Of a stretch of DNA of 64,000 nt, positions 32,583 to 44,630 are shown one piece after another. This DNA comes from Thereva unica (lineage: Eukaryota; Arthropoda; Insecta; Diptera; Therevidae), in assembly GCA_949987705.1 (NCBI GenBank), contig OX465283.1, positions 135,744,101-135,808,100 on the forward strand. The letters run 5' to 3'. A program made the position numbers and the translations under genes. Numbering within the stretch: position 1 is the stretch's first letter; every line of letters starts with the position of its first letter. The notes beneath the pieces were generated by a model. It was not told where the DNA came from. It ran no database searches and saw only the letters and a program-made list of their open reading frames with translations.

Positions 32583-33907
32583 GATGACTCTAGGCAGAGG
32601 GACGAAAAGGGACCCGCAAATAGTGGTCTGATTCGATATCCCTCGAAAATCTATTGTATATAACGAAGCCTAACGAAGGATATTTTTATTCACGCTAAAC
32701 TAAGTGTTCACTCCAAAAAATGAAGTAAACACTTACACTCAATTTGTATTCACTTCACCCTATATGTTTTTTTATTTAATTTACGTCATTTGTTGAATAT
32801 AATCGTTTCGCAACGCCTATTAGACAATATTAACTACTATTAGTAAGCCAATTACCTAAATGAAAATGGACAATTTTGACAAACGCCCTTTTTTGTTGTT
32901 GCCTAATTTCCACAAATTTCCGAGCAATTTCTCTCAATTGTTCGCTTTTATTACGTCTATGCAGCATAAAATTGCTTACCACTTTTTACCGCGTGCATAT
33001 TAACTACAAAAAATACCAATTTTCCACCACGCATAATTTTTGCAATTGTATTTTTTTTTTTGTTTCCTTAACCATAAACAAAAACATAATCATGATGTAA
33101 CTTCCCTGCACCATCATTATGTATATAGCTTCACTATCAAAATCTTCAAATCAAGTTCATGCTCTGATTGGTCCATTAACTAAACAACAATGTCTTTTCT
33201 TAACACATACTGTAAGCCAGCCGTAAACATACTTAATAAAGTAAAGAAAAATTACATCCGTATGTTGGCATTCTTCATATATAACTTGAGCCGCAATTAT
33301 TAAACAATTACATATATTAAGGTAATTAAAATCACTTTTACCATTTTTCTTTCTTTCTTTTTTTTTTGTTAATAAATTGATATAAAAATAGAATAAATAA
33401 TATTAATAGATGAATTTAATAATAGAACACGCATATACTGTATTAAAGGTATTTCTTAATTGATATGTTGCTTTTACCTTTTAATTTTAAATTCAATTAA
33501 ATACAAAAAGAATGTTTTGTTTAAAGAAAGTATGAAACGGAACGGGTAATTGTTACAAAATGAAATAATTGTGAGCTAATAACGCTTTTTGTTAGAATTA
33601 ATCACTGATTTTATTTTATGGATTTGCTCAAATGAAAAAAAGTAATTTACCTTGAAGGAAAACAGTTGAATTTGAAATCACCTGCATAAATAATAATATA
33701 ACTACTGGGTATGTTGGGATTCCCCATACCGTTGGTCATGGTACTACGGATGTGGTATATTAGATACGTTAAAATTCTCAGTAAAAATAACAAATTAGGT
33801 GAGTTTTATTTTCATACAAAGCAAGAGTTTGAGTTAATTCAAAAATTTTATAAAGAAATTTTTCATTTATAAAACAACTACCTGGAACCCGTTGCGTCTC
33901 GCTGCAC
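32583..33907. other. LINE 3' UTR then unannotated AT-rich DNA
   Basis: 32583-32680 is probably the 3' untranslated end of the LINE, finishing in a duplicated AACGAAG phrase. 32700-32770 carries AGTGTTCACTCC-type repeats related to 31670-31700. Beyond that I see nothing except AGCTGGAACC-type sequence at 33885-33907, shared with 35682-35708. Confidence 0.45.
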
Positions 33908-34030
33908 TAGTGATGGGCAAAAATGGTCTTGTTCTTGCACATTTAGCAAGACCAAGAACAAGACTTACGTTATGCTTGCAAGAACAAGAATGAGACAAGA
34001 CCAAGACTAGCTTAATCTTTGCCCATCGGA
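33908..34030. mobile_element. Short hAT MITE of the CAAGAACAAG family
   Basis: It begins TAGTGATGGGCAAA and ends near TTTGCCCATC. Inside it are GGTCTTGTTCTTGCA and GCTTGCAAGAACAAGAA, as in the larger element at 51423-53493. The right terminus is degenerate and no target duplication is left, so it is an old copy. Confidence 0.7.
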
Positions 34031-34792
34031 GCAAAATAAAGGTACAAACAGAGCTATTTCAAATTTTGCCGCTGGTCGCCAACCATGACAAACTGATTTA
34101 GTACACAGGGAAAATCTCTTGACCCCTTGTTTTTCATCTGCAATGTCACTGACCCAGGTTTTATTAGTTTACCAAGATGCCAGCCTTTTACCGTATAGCT
34201 GAGACTTATTCCTAAAATTTCAGAGATGGAGGGTATCTTTAATTCTTATCCATTGTATATAAATCCCACATTTCCGCTTCTCTTTACCATCTTTAAAAAA
34301 AACTGAAATCGGACTACAATTGGTGCAGCTATTTTGAATTTAAGTTTTGACAAAAATTCGTTGTTTTCCGAATGAAAATATAAGATCGAAAACAAAGTAA
34401 AAATTTACTGAGTTTTTCAATGTCGGCAGTCAGAAAACGAATGGAAACTTTACTTAGATAGTGAACAAGAGACGGAATTGACGAAAACTGAAAATTCGAT
34501 TGAAGAGTGTGGACGGAATTTAGACGGAAACATTTATACATTATGGAAGGAGTGACAGATAGAAAGGTTCAAAAAAATTTCTTAGTCCAAGAGATGCCGA
34601 GTCCTCCTTCCTAAGAATATCGCAAGTCTAAAAGTAATCAAAATTTCCGCCTTGTTTCCGGTTCTTTTCAGGTCTTTTGTTGATATTCGTGAAGAGTAAC
34701 TAATATCAGTTTTCAGTGTAAATAATAATTTCTGCTTTATTTCAGACAGAACTCCATCCAAAATTCATTTTTCTCCCGGGTTGTTACCTTAG

Positions 34793-35017
34793 AAAACCTC
34801 AGATACCCACTTTCATTAAATTCGGAACAAAATTAACTAAATTCGTCCGCCATATTAGCGCGGCCATTTTGAAGTAATAAGTTTTGACCACAAAATCGTT
34901 ATTTGCGGCCTTAAAAGGTCCTAAATACCCACTTTCATTGGAAACGGAACAAAATTGGCAAATTCAACTTCCACGGCCATTTTGAATTTCAGTCATATTT
35001 CGGCGGCCATTTTGGAT
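34793..35017. repeat. Two ~105-bp direct repeats with CGGCCATTTTG motif
   Basis: Unit 1 (34793-34892) and unit 2 (34912-35017) share ATACCCACTTTCATT, CGGAACAAAATT, AATTC and CGGCCATTTTGAA. A further CGGCGGCCATTTTGGAT closes the second unit. Related phrases occur at 34320-34370. The sequence is diverged tandem duplication, non-coding. Confidence 0.65.
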
Positions 35018-35435
35018 CTTTTAAAAAATTAAAACTATTTTTTTTATTTGCCTCCTTAAACTTATGCTAAGTCTTTTATTAAGTTTTTTTTTCAGCTAAG
35101 TGTATCAAGAAAAAATAGTTCGCCGCTACCATTTGTCAATGCCATGCAGTCCCTAGAAGTCCTTTGTAAAAGTAATGGACGTCACCAATCGCCTTCTAGT
35201 ACCTGAAAATCCCTAAATACAAAATCTGAGCAATATAGAACTTATATTACTATGCTTTGTATTAAATTTTCAACAAAGCTTTCTATGACAGCGCCACCTA
35301 GGTAGGCACCGATGCCAAAAAGCCACCCCCTTGATGTAAGTAATATATGACGATCGATTGAATGGATTAGGAGTAATTAGGGAACTTTATATACATGCAT
35401 CGAATTTTATATATGTAAATGTGAAATTCGTTTAA

Positions 35436-35611
35436 AGGCCGGGACACACATATCCGCACCATGTCCGCGTAAAAACTAAACTCAAGTAATTTGACGCGGT
35501 GCGGACACGGAAATGTGGGGAGTAGCTGGTAAAATTGTACTTGTTTACTTTCTCTCCGTATGTCGGCCGACACACGGGGCGTACGCGGTGCGGATATGTG
35601 TGTCCCGGCCT
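35436..35611. mobile_element. Harbinger-type MITE, 176 bp
   Basis: Ends are perfect 25-bp inverted repeats starting AGGCCGGGACACACATATCC. TAA flanks both sides (35433-35435 and 35612-35614), fitting the TWA target duplication of PIF/Harbinger elements. A GCGGTGCGGACACGG segment inside resembles the ends. Open frames across it are artefacts. No transposase of this family with matching ends is identified here. The transposase relic at 10862-11465 may or may not be related. Confidence 0.8.
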
Positions 35612-35614
35612 TAA

Positions 35615-37178
35615 TGCAGTGGCTCCCAACCAGAGCAGCTTCATCTTGCCACAAAAAAAAGACCACTAATTTATTTTATATAGCTGGAACCTGGTGCGCC
35701 TCGCTGCACCCATAAGCCAATAAAATGGCGTGCGCCAAAACAATTGGGAATCTCAAAATCTGTTTTTCCATGGACAGTGAGAATCTTAAATCCCACTACA
35801 AAAGTACATTCGAAAAGAAAAGTGCTACTCCGTTGTTTAAAAGCCTAAATCATCCGCTAATACGGCAATTCTTAAAATTACCGCCTTCTCTAACACTACA
35901 GTGCACGAATTAGAAAATATGAATATTCTTGCAGACAAGTAAAACTTAACCCAGCTTGTACTACAATGATGTCATAAAATGTTATTGCTGTCATAGAAAA
36001 CAAGTCTGAATCTTTATTAAAAACAATTGAATATCATTCCATATGCACTTCTAATATGAACGGCGCCGAATTATTTACGCCTTCAGATTAAATTATTTCT
36101 AGAAAGTTTTTTTATATGGGGATAATTTATCAGAAAGATGCATCATAATAATACACAAAAATTAAAAAATATCACAGACTTATAAGGCCAATAACAGAAG
36201 GGCAAATATTCAATGTTAGTTTCCATGCATGATTGCTGACCTTCAATAAATTATATATTAAATGAAGAGAAAAAATCCAAAAAATACTATATCCTGTGCA
36301 AGCGTCAACAACTTTAAATCTATCCAAAATGATTCAACACAATTTTGCAATTAATCGCTACATTTTTAATGCAAAACTTCGTCAACGATTATTCAATTTT
36401 CTTAAAATCTAGCGGATATGGAATTTGGTTTATTTCTCAAAAAAATAAATTATTTGGAGCTCGATGTCTTAAAAGATGGTGTAAAAATTCAATCACAGAG
36501 GAAGAAAATTTGACTTAGTTTTGCTTGCCATGCGCAGCAAAATCAACAAAAAAAAACAAATCTTTATATCCAAAACTTTCTATAAGTTCAGATTATACCG
36601 ATACAAACCTCTCTGACTCATCCGTGGACAATGTGCTTATGATCCCAATTTGGTGCCCTAAAATTACGATCTTTTTTATCTGCGTTTGAAAGTTCATATT
36701 AGACTCTTTTATCTTGTAAAATTGTAGCCTTGGATTTATTTACGTAAGCAGTAGAAAGTTTCAGGAATATACTTTCTTTATCGTCAAACAACAAATTAAG
36801 CAATAAGCATATGACAGCGAGTGCCTGCATATATTAATGGCATGGTAGATTAATAGAAAAAAATAAAATCAGTGACGAAACGACTTAGATTTTTAAAAAT
36901 GACAAGTATAAGAGAAATAAGTGGCAGGACTCTTACAAAATATGAAAAAAAATTCCAATTTTAAATTCTTCAATAGCACAAAGTTACGAAGAAAACCAAA
37001 GAATTTTAAATCATGAAAACGCCGTAGAAACTCCCTATAACGAAACCATACTTGCCACAAATATATGTTAGTTATAAGAAAAATTTTCTAATAAAGACGT
37101 AACAAGTTCTTTGCTACTTTTTTTGTGTAAAAAACCCGACTTAGGCATCTCAAGCCTTTCGAGTGATCTTTATTCAGG
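35615..37178. other. Unannotated AT-rich stretch
   Basis: 35682-35708 repeats sequence of 33880-33907 (GGAACC(T/C)GGTGCG then CTCGCTGCAC). Apart from that I see no gene or element. Confidence 0.5.
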
Positions 37179-37180
37179 TA

Positions 37181-37442
37181 CTACGTATACATGATGAGTT
37201 GAATAGTCGAGTTGAGGTTAAATTGAATTTTCAACCCTCGTCCAAATCACAAACAAAACACAGAAATGCTGCTGTCAACTAAATTCAAATACTCATCTAC
37301 TGAACTCATGTCTATATGCATAATATCAACACAACCCAGGTATCAGAGCTGAGTCTAGTTCAATCGATCCTAATTCTCGATTCGCGTCTACGTGCAGTTG
37401 GACTCGGGTTCAATCTGAGTTCAACTCATCATGTATACGTAC
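37181..37442. mobile_element. TA-inserting MITE, 262 bp
   Basis: Inverted ends (C/G)TACGTATACATGATGAG continue for about 21 bp, and TA lies at both sides (37179-37180 and 37443-37444). Interior sequence near the right end (ACTCGGGTTCAATCTGAG) resembles that of the element at 38143-38499, suggesting the same family. The TA duplication fits the Tc1/mariner/pogo group. Non-coding. Confidence 0.75.
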
Positions 37443-37444
37443 TA

Positions 37445-38140
37445 AGGATCTATAAAATCAACGAATATCAACAGGGGGCCTACGTTAGGATATGCAACTG
37501 AAATCCAAATGTTGAAGTTCGATTGATCGATTCGAACTAGTCTACCAGCGTTGCCATCTTAGTGGTTTTACCTCTAGAATTGGTGGGTTAGATTTGCCTC
37601 TAGTAGGAAAGAATCGTGTCTAGTGGCTAGTGAGTTTTTTGGTGGTAAGAGGAAAGAGTACAAGTATAAAAAATTAGTCTTAGCCACGCCGCACTAAATC
37701 ATAACAAGACCTCAATTACTACTAATGATTCACTTAAATAAAAACCAAGAGTTTATTGCCAAAGTTGATGAACAGTGGTGCCAAATCCATCTTCTGAAGT
37801 TGATAAAAACCAAAAATACCAACAAATTTTCGGTTTGCAGTTTAAAGACGTATAAGGAGTATCTCGATTTGAATTATTGGCCGGCTACTTTTGCCATTTC
37901 AGTACCTACTAATTTTGCCACATTCGAACACCGATATTGCAAGACTTTAGCAGCATGAACATTGTCAAGAATAAGTGAAAGTCTAAGCTCAGGTGTCACC
38001 CTTTACATTACAGTCGTTCACGTCATGGTGCAATGCTTAGAAGGAAGCTTAGTTTGAAGAATAAGAAAAAGATAGGATAAGTTAAAGTAAGTCTAGGGAT
38101 GCATGAGAAGGTGGCGGTAAATCTCGCTTTGGAGCTCTAG
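37445..38140. other. Unannotated stretch between two related MITEs
   Basis: One plus-strand frame of 77 codons (37725-37958) has no recognisable domain. Nothing else is supported. Confidence 0.4.
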
Positions 38141-38142
38141 TA

Positions 38143-38499
38143 CCGAGTTTCCATGGGCGTCGAGTAGAGTTGTGGTTGAGTTGAAATGACACTTCAACTC
38201 AACAACTTAACTCTATGCGTTTCCATTACTGTTCAGTCTGTCAATCAATTAATTTTATTATAGATTTTTCTTTAAAAGCATTTATTAAATATAAAGTACC
38301 TTCTGACGTCTACGACATTTCCACTTTTTGTACCTTTGCCTGTGTGCCGTTTTTAGTTGTGTGGATGCGCTCAGTTCAACTTCCCTTTTTTCGTTGAGTT
38401 GAGCAGAGTAGGAAATAGTTAACGCAAACTCTTAACCGTCTCTGTTTCCATGACGTAAACCTCGGGTTCAACTCTGGTTGAACTCTCATGGAAACTCAG
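38143..38499. mobile_element. TA-inserting MITE, 357 bp, related to 37181-37442
   Basis: Inverted ends C(C/T)GAGTTTCCATG are flanked by TA (38141-38142 and 38500-38501). GTTTCCAT motifs recur inside near both ends (38219 and 38447), and GAGTTGA/TCAACTC phrases are common, as in the neighbour. The two elements share CTCGGGTTCAA near the right terminus. Non-coding. Confidence 0.75.
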
Positions 38500-38501
38500 T
38501 A

Positions 38502-41500
38502 TTGAATGTTGTTAGCGGGAGTCTTACGCCTCTTGAAAATGGTGAATCCCGATAAGGTGACAAGGGGTATAACGCCGGCAGTGCCAGACTACCAGACAAA
38601 CAAGTAGCTGTGCCGCCAGCTAGATAAAAACCTAACCCTATTGGAACTTTGGTACTCCGATTAACCAGTTAAGCCGACAATATTCCTTATTGGAGCCGTG
38701 TATACGAATAAGCAATAATGCTGATTCTATTATTACATACATATATTTTATAGCATTTACTTTTCTTTATTATTATTTTTGTTTTAATTAGTTTATTTCC
38801 GCTTAAACAGCTCCGTTCAAACATTAGGTTTGAAGTACTTTACATTTAGTGGAATATCTAGTTACTTTTGGGAAGGAAAATATTTTTGTTGTTTTCTGGT
38901 GGTTTTAAAAGTCGAATCTAGTGGTCTCACTAGGAAAGAGTTGGCAACCCTTCTCTAGACTGATTCTGACTATCAGTTTGGAAACGATATCTATAGAGTT
39001 CTTCAGACTAAAACCATAAAAAATTCTGCAATATATATCTTTCCACTTTGTATACGTTCGTCGTTTAGTATGCCTTATAAAATGTGTAAATATTTGTTTA
39101 CATATTATTATTATTTTACATTTTAAAATACTTCGTGATGTTCCAAATTTTTATTTTTAATAATAAGAATGTACACATTTGAAATACCCAAAAATTACTT
39201 TAAATTCAATAAAAATAACACAGCAATCTAAATCTCATAACAGTGAAGCCTCATATTTCATTATGTACTTTAAGCCCGCTTTACTTGATAATTTGACCAC
39301 AGACTTAACTAACTATCAGATAATTAAGTCTGTGTTTTGACGGAATTTTAACGTATTTAAAAAAATCACTTAAAGAAAGTGCTAATTTTAAAACTTAATA
39401 AATTTTATCTCTGTGAAGTGTGTTAGTAGGTAATTATAAGAAGCTGTCTACCTGGTACCTGGCGGTACCTATCTATTAAATCATTGTTTACACGTTTGTT
39501 TATTATTTCTCCACCCATCTCTACACTTTCTGACCCTTTGCATTCCATAAATCCACTAATCAATCGCTTATATTATTTTGTTTTGTATATCGACTTGGAA
39601 GGTATAAGCCCCCTCGTGATTTATAATCAAAAACTTTCTTCTTGGAAATTTACTGAATGTAGAGCCGTGTCCATTTTTTTTTTAAATTAAGAATTTAGAA
39701 AAATTTTTGGAATAAAAAATTGATCTGATATCTGAATTTTTTATAACAGGTTAAAAAAAATTCAAAAAACAAAAGGTGTAAAGAACTTGATCAAAGAAAT
39801 TTGACAAAATTAAAAATATCTTACCAAACAAAAAATGGATCTCCTCAATCAAAAATAAAACCTAACCAAAATATAGTTCAAAGTTGATTTAAATTCCAAA
39901 CATAATTAATTTTTCGTGTTGAAACTTGTCCGCAATGTGCAATGCACTTCGACATTTATTAGAAAGGAACTGGATACACAATCAGTTCATCGAGGAACTA
40001 AGTATAGAGCGAAAAAAGTTGCGGTGCAGTTGAATGATTTGATCAATCAAAATGTAAAAAGAAAAAAAAAATAATGCTATTAGAAAGAGGCACAAGTTCA
40101 ACAAGTTGTTGCATAAGCTTTCCTTCTTAACTACACATCCAATTATATAATTTAAATACGAAACAACAATCATAACTAAAAAGGAATTTTTCCATTATTT
40201 TTTACTATTTTAAATGTCGAAAGTGATTTATTTTATCTTCTTTCATTTTTTTTAATATAAATAACTAAATACAAAATATTTAAAAAAAATAACAAACCTG
40301 CTTTTTAAAAAATGATATTCTTTTGGTCCTTTAACACTCAAAATCTAATTTCAAATGAATAACACTTATTAAATACCCCAAAAAAAATCACGTCACTCTT
40401 TACTCTTTTTATTTTCCAAAAAATAAAAAAGAAATAATTCGCGAACAGTTAATAAAACTTTCTGCAAAATTCACCCAGGTTTAAAAACAAAAATTTCAGC
40501 CTTTCTCGGCGCTTGCACCAAAACAAGAAAACCATATACAATATATGTATCGATATAGGTAGATCCGTGCACGATCGTCGATTAGCTTGAAACACTTGCA
40601 AGATTCACCCGATCATGCATTATTCCAAAAACAACAAAACTCTTGAATTTCGTAAAGAAAAGAAAATAAAACCAAAAAATCCGATTTTTTTTTTGAAAGC
40701 GCCGCGAAACTATCATCAACAAAACCGAAAATAAAAAAAACGATCGACAAATTTTTTTTGGTAACGATCGTTGACTGGCTGTGATCACTCCTCTTAATAT
40801 TCGACTACTGGTCGTCTGTTTGTCATGCGCGTGCGATTCAAACTGATCAAACCTCGCGACAACGAAGCGCATTTGTAGACTTTCGCATGCACTTTATGAG
40901 AAAATCGGAGCCCCGGCAGCTTTTTTTCGTGGATAGTGCAAAGAATGCTATTGCCGTCCGTCAGTCTGTCAGCGGCCCGAAACTATACACCGCAAAGCCC
41001 ATGATAATGTATCTGGGCACACGATCACTTTGCCAAGTTTCCGACCAATACGTGAGCATTGATTTGGCAAATGAAAAGCGTTTTTGCACTCTCTCCGCTC
41101 TATTGCTGGTGTAGCGATCACAGCAGAAGTGGGGGGCATAAACTTTTGCACACATATTCGGCTGGAGCCAGGGCTTGTACGATCGGACGAGCGATGAACT
41201 GCCGGCGAATTTTGATATTTAGCTACTTTCCAGCAAGTGAACTGACCCACAGAAGCCAGCCGGTTGTTGCTTTTCGATCAGCACAGAACTTGCAGACACT
41301 CGGCGGGCTTTCCCCTTTTCACGTGCTTTCGATTACGCGTGATCTCCGTCCGCACTACCGATATTATTGTCCATCTGAACCTGATCTCGCGCGAATGGGG
41401 AAAAGTTGCCAGAGTAAGGTATCCTTGAAATCGTGGTAGGTACTTCAATCCCGGCAATCTATATATTGCACAGCCCAACACTTCTTCGTAGCTAGTCGAA

Positions 41501-42155
41501 ACTGCTTTCGGCCAGATTTAACTGCTTTGACTTGTTTATGTTGGCAGCTTAACGCTAACATAGCGGCCATATTCATGCCATCATTATTGGATGCAGAATA
41601 CTAAAATAAATGGGTTACGAGATTGTGAATCCCCGGAATGCGTTACTAACCACATATGCCCAATGTAACACCTACAGAATACCTGCAATCGAAATAATAA
41701 TAAAAAAAGTCTTTTGAATTTAAAATTCCACCGCCATTTCTATTTTGAAGCGATGAAGCAATCTGCTTTTATTCGGTGTTAGTTAGTGTAATCGTAATCC
41801 TGGGATATTATTGCGTCAGATTTGAACAAAAGTCAGCCACTGAAATGGTCCTTGCCAACTAACTACTTCATCCAATAGATAAAATGTCAAATTTATATTA
41901 ATATTTTCAAAACAAAACGCGAATTCTCTTGCAATATAGTGGGTTGTGACAGCTCATGGAACAAAATCAATATTTTTCCAACACTCTTTAATACAATTTT
42001 TAAACTAAAGTTAGCGAAGGACTTCTATGTGTGCTAATTCACTTCCGTTTTACTGTATTAATCTTCATTTTTTACTAGAGTGTGTTTTTATGTGAGCATG
42101 GGGCAAGCCATATGGTGAACGCCGCGACCAAGTTAGGACTATTGACAGTATATAC
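38502..42155. other. Unannotated stretch, partly GC-richer
   Basis: 38560-38700 has moderately GC-rich sequence with GGAACTTTGGTAC also present near 4358. 39000-40500 is very AT-rich. 40790-41470 is CpG-richer (separate entry). A short inverted repeat CACAGACTTAA / TTAAGTCTGTG lies at 39298-39335. No exon can be supported. Confidence 0.45.
40790..41470. promoter_or_regulatory. CpG-rich, high-complexity island, possible promoter or 5' exon region
   Basis: The block is clearly GC-richer than its surroundings, lacks transposon signatures and has many CG dinucleotides. GTCAGTCTG at 40959-40967 resembles an initiator, and CCAGAGTAAGGTA near 41409 could act as a splice donor on the plus strand. 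Frames up to 126 codons exist on both strands but none shows a domain. This is a candidate only. Confidence 0.22.
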
Positions 42156-42244
42156 AGGTGCGTTTCATTTTCATTGGAGTACGCTCACCGGATGTGCGCC
42201 AAACTTCGCTGGAGTACGTACTCCAATGAAAATGAAACGCACCT
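42156..42244. repeat. 89-bp foldback with perfect 28-bp arms
   Basis: The left arm (42156-42183, starting AGGTGCGTTTCATTTTC) is the exact reverse complement of 42217-42244. The loop is 33 bp. The inner edge contains GGAGTACGTACTCC, itself palindromic. Perfect arms suggest a recent MITE or selection on the hairpin; no clear target duplication is seen. Confidence 0.8.
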
Positions 42245-43757
42245 ACAATGTGCTTCTGCTTACTCTTTTTTTGGAAATGAGGATGTCGCACACAGACAGA
42301 TTTATCCGTGTAAAGACAAGAAAATTAGTCGTGATAAAGAAATATTCGTCTGCACCTAGATTATGCTGTAAAACTGGTTCGGTAACAGCTGAAGGAATAC
42401 CAGCATCAGTATCTTGTACTTGGTTATGAAGGTGATACCGCAACCTTACATGGTCAGTCAGATATCTCATCAACAGCCTAAGCTCTGTCCTCTTTAAACT
42501 GTAAACGGCCCTTAAGGCAAAAGATTTATTAGTTCTTTAGCCTTTCTCAAGGCCTCCATTCACACACAGGCCCCCGCCAGGCCGTGGTCTGAAGGTTTCT
42601 TGCCTTGAGGACAAGTATCAGCTCACAACACACTCACCAGCCGCTGGCAGTTCAGTAGTCCGTGGCTGAAGATCTGAACTTCTATTCGGTCTGAAGTTTT
42701 TTGTTAAGGCCGGGAACATTTTTACACTTCGATTAATAACCTGTTACGTTCAACTGTCGTCTTTGCCGGAAAATTATAAGGTAACCTGCAGTCCAGGCCT
42801 GTCAAGCGGATGCCTCAAGTCCTCATGCCTCAGTCAGACTGCGTAATGTGTGGCGTTCATCGAGCCGTGTCTGCTGACCTGGCCTATGTGTTAATGGGAG
42901 CCTTAAAAGCTGGGATCGCTTCTCAGTAGACCATGAGATGCCACAGAAGAGTTCTAATTCCTGAACCAGCGTTTCAGACCACTCCATCGCGAGCCGGTCT
43001 TCAGCCTAATTGCTCTTGAAACTCCACTGTCCGTTGACTCGGCAGAACGAGACTATATTTTTCCTGGCCGGAGTATCTCGAAGAACCCTGCAATTATTTT
43101 GGAAGTAAGCTGGTTTAACTGCTTACCGCTGATCTCTAGAACATGTATTTCAGTCTGGAAAACGAAAGGCTACCTACCCATTTCAATCAAGACGTTGAAG
43201 CTGGTCGTAGTTCCATCTTTGATTTCTCAGCAAACCAGTGGAGATATCTTGAACCTCCAGGAAGGATAAGTTCCATCCACCCTGGAACCACAGTGCGCCA
43301 ACCAAATAGCCGGAACCACGGTAAATTGAAATATTTAAGATATGGTTACGGCTTTGTTAAGGGGCTTATGATGACCGTAGGGTTTTTAACCATTTTTAAT
43401 GGGATCGCACGAGCTCACAAACCCCGAAACTTGGAGAAACGATTTAAATGGCCAAGAACTGAGCTGTAGACACGGGCATACGACGGTTAACTTGAACCAA
43501 AAAAGAATCTGCACCAAATGTATTGTTGAATGTGCTTTATGGGAACTTGATCATTTTCGTTATGTACCAATGGTCCTTTCGATTTATCCTACTTAAAGAT
43601 TGCCTGATGCCCGGCATATGGCCGACAACTATGTTTGAATCGTGGTCGGTGTTCGCCCGTTTCAAGGTTATTTTTTATTTTTACTCGGGGTGGGACAGGT
43701 TCGCAAGCCGATACACTCTGCTGCACTTGAAAAGCTTGCCTGTTTAGTCTTGGATCA
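42245..43757. other. GC-richer stretch of unknown origin
   Basis: 42480-43440 has balanced composition unlike its AT-rich neighbours and lies beside a LINE RT fragment. The frames present (for example 43143-43469, plus) have no recognisable domains. It could be LINE or LTR untranslated sequence, but I cannot identify ends. Confidence 0.35.
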
Positions 43758-44075
43758 TTAGACTATAGTGGCATTAGTGACAACAAGTTTAACGATCGTG
43801 TTATACATGCAGAATCGCCAGGGCGGCTTTATTGGGTTGATTGATTGGCCTCCATGGTACAACATGCCGGTACAACTTCTTGGAGTGCTGTTCTTATGAC
43901 CTCTGTAACTGACGCTCAAGTTAAACCTCCCCATGCAATGATGACAAGGTAGATCATCTGCATAGCCGATGACATTGAAACCATATTCGGATAGTTTGGT
44001 CAAAAGTTCATCCACAACCAGTGAGCAGAGTAACGGAGACAGAACTCCCACTTAAGGGCACCCCTAATAGTAGAG
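43758..44075 (-). pseudogene. R1/Jockey/LOA-type reverse transcriptase fragment
   Basis: The minus strand reads GVLSPLLCSLVVDELLTKL then GFNVIGYADDL, i.e. the GVLSPLLW.LVVD.LL and catalytic YADD motifs, with both aspartates present. After YADDL the frame breaks, with GRFNLSV and QSINP traces of the following S..MQ.AL...N..K segment. Upstream, GCP before GVLSPLL is frame-shifted. It is a fragment of about 100 codons. Confidence 0.85.
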
Positions 44076-44405
44076 ACGCCCAGGGTAGAACAAATGCATG
44101 CAGCTACAAGCATGAAACAGCCACTCAATTGTTTGTGGAGTCAGAAGGAGTGTATAACATATTTCAACCTTTAAGGACAAGACTCTTGAACTACATATGC
44201 AAAGACCATAACTCACAGAACGTTGGTGAAGTAAGTACCAATTTGACAACAAAGGAATAGCTTATGCCTGACGGATATTATAACGAAATTAGTATAATAA
44301 TTAAAAATTTGCATTCCAATTTTAACACCATTGTGATTTGGAGTTCAAATCATATTTTTCATCTACTTATAGCAAACACTATTGATTATTAAAATACAAA
44401 AAAAA

Positions 44406-44630
44406 CAGTTTTTGAGTGATTTTTTGGCCAAAAAGTAATTTTTGCAAACTTTGACCTTGAATAACTTCGAAAGTGTTAAATTTTCGAAAAAATGACAAGA
44501 GGTTTTTTTCTAAGCAATAACGTTTCGTATTGACCGATTAAAAAATATTTTCGAAAATTCCAGTTTTTGGGTGAAATTTTGGCCAAAAAGTGGTTTTCGA
44601 AAACTTTGTCCTTGAATAACTTTTAAAGGC
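44406..44630. repeat. Two ~68-bp direct repeats containing TTTGGCCAAAAAGT
   Basis: 44406-44473 and 44561-44630 share CAGTTTTTG(A/G)GTGA, TTTTGGCCAAAAAGT, CAAACTTTGACCTTGAATAACTT-like sequence (the second copy reads AAACTTTGTCCTTGAATAAC). A similar internal phrase GTTAAATTTTCGAAAAA lies between them. Non-coding; likely part of a larger dispersed repeat. Confidence 0.6.

Noticed and set aside
35367..35666. 99- and 70-codon minus-strand frames
   Set aside because: They span the Harbinger-type MITE with its inverted ends and have no domain.
41059..41439. 126-codon plus-strand frame
   Set aside because: Composition is Cys/Ser/Arg-rich, as expected from translating a CpG-rich region. Overlapping frames are open on the other strand and no domain is recognisable.
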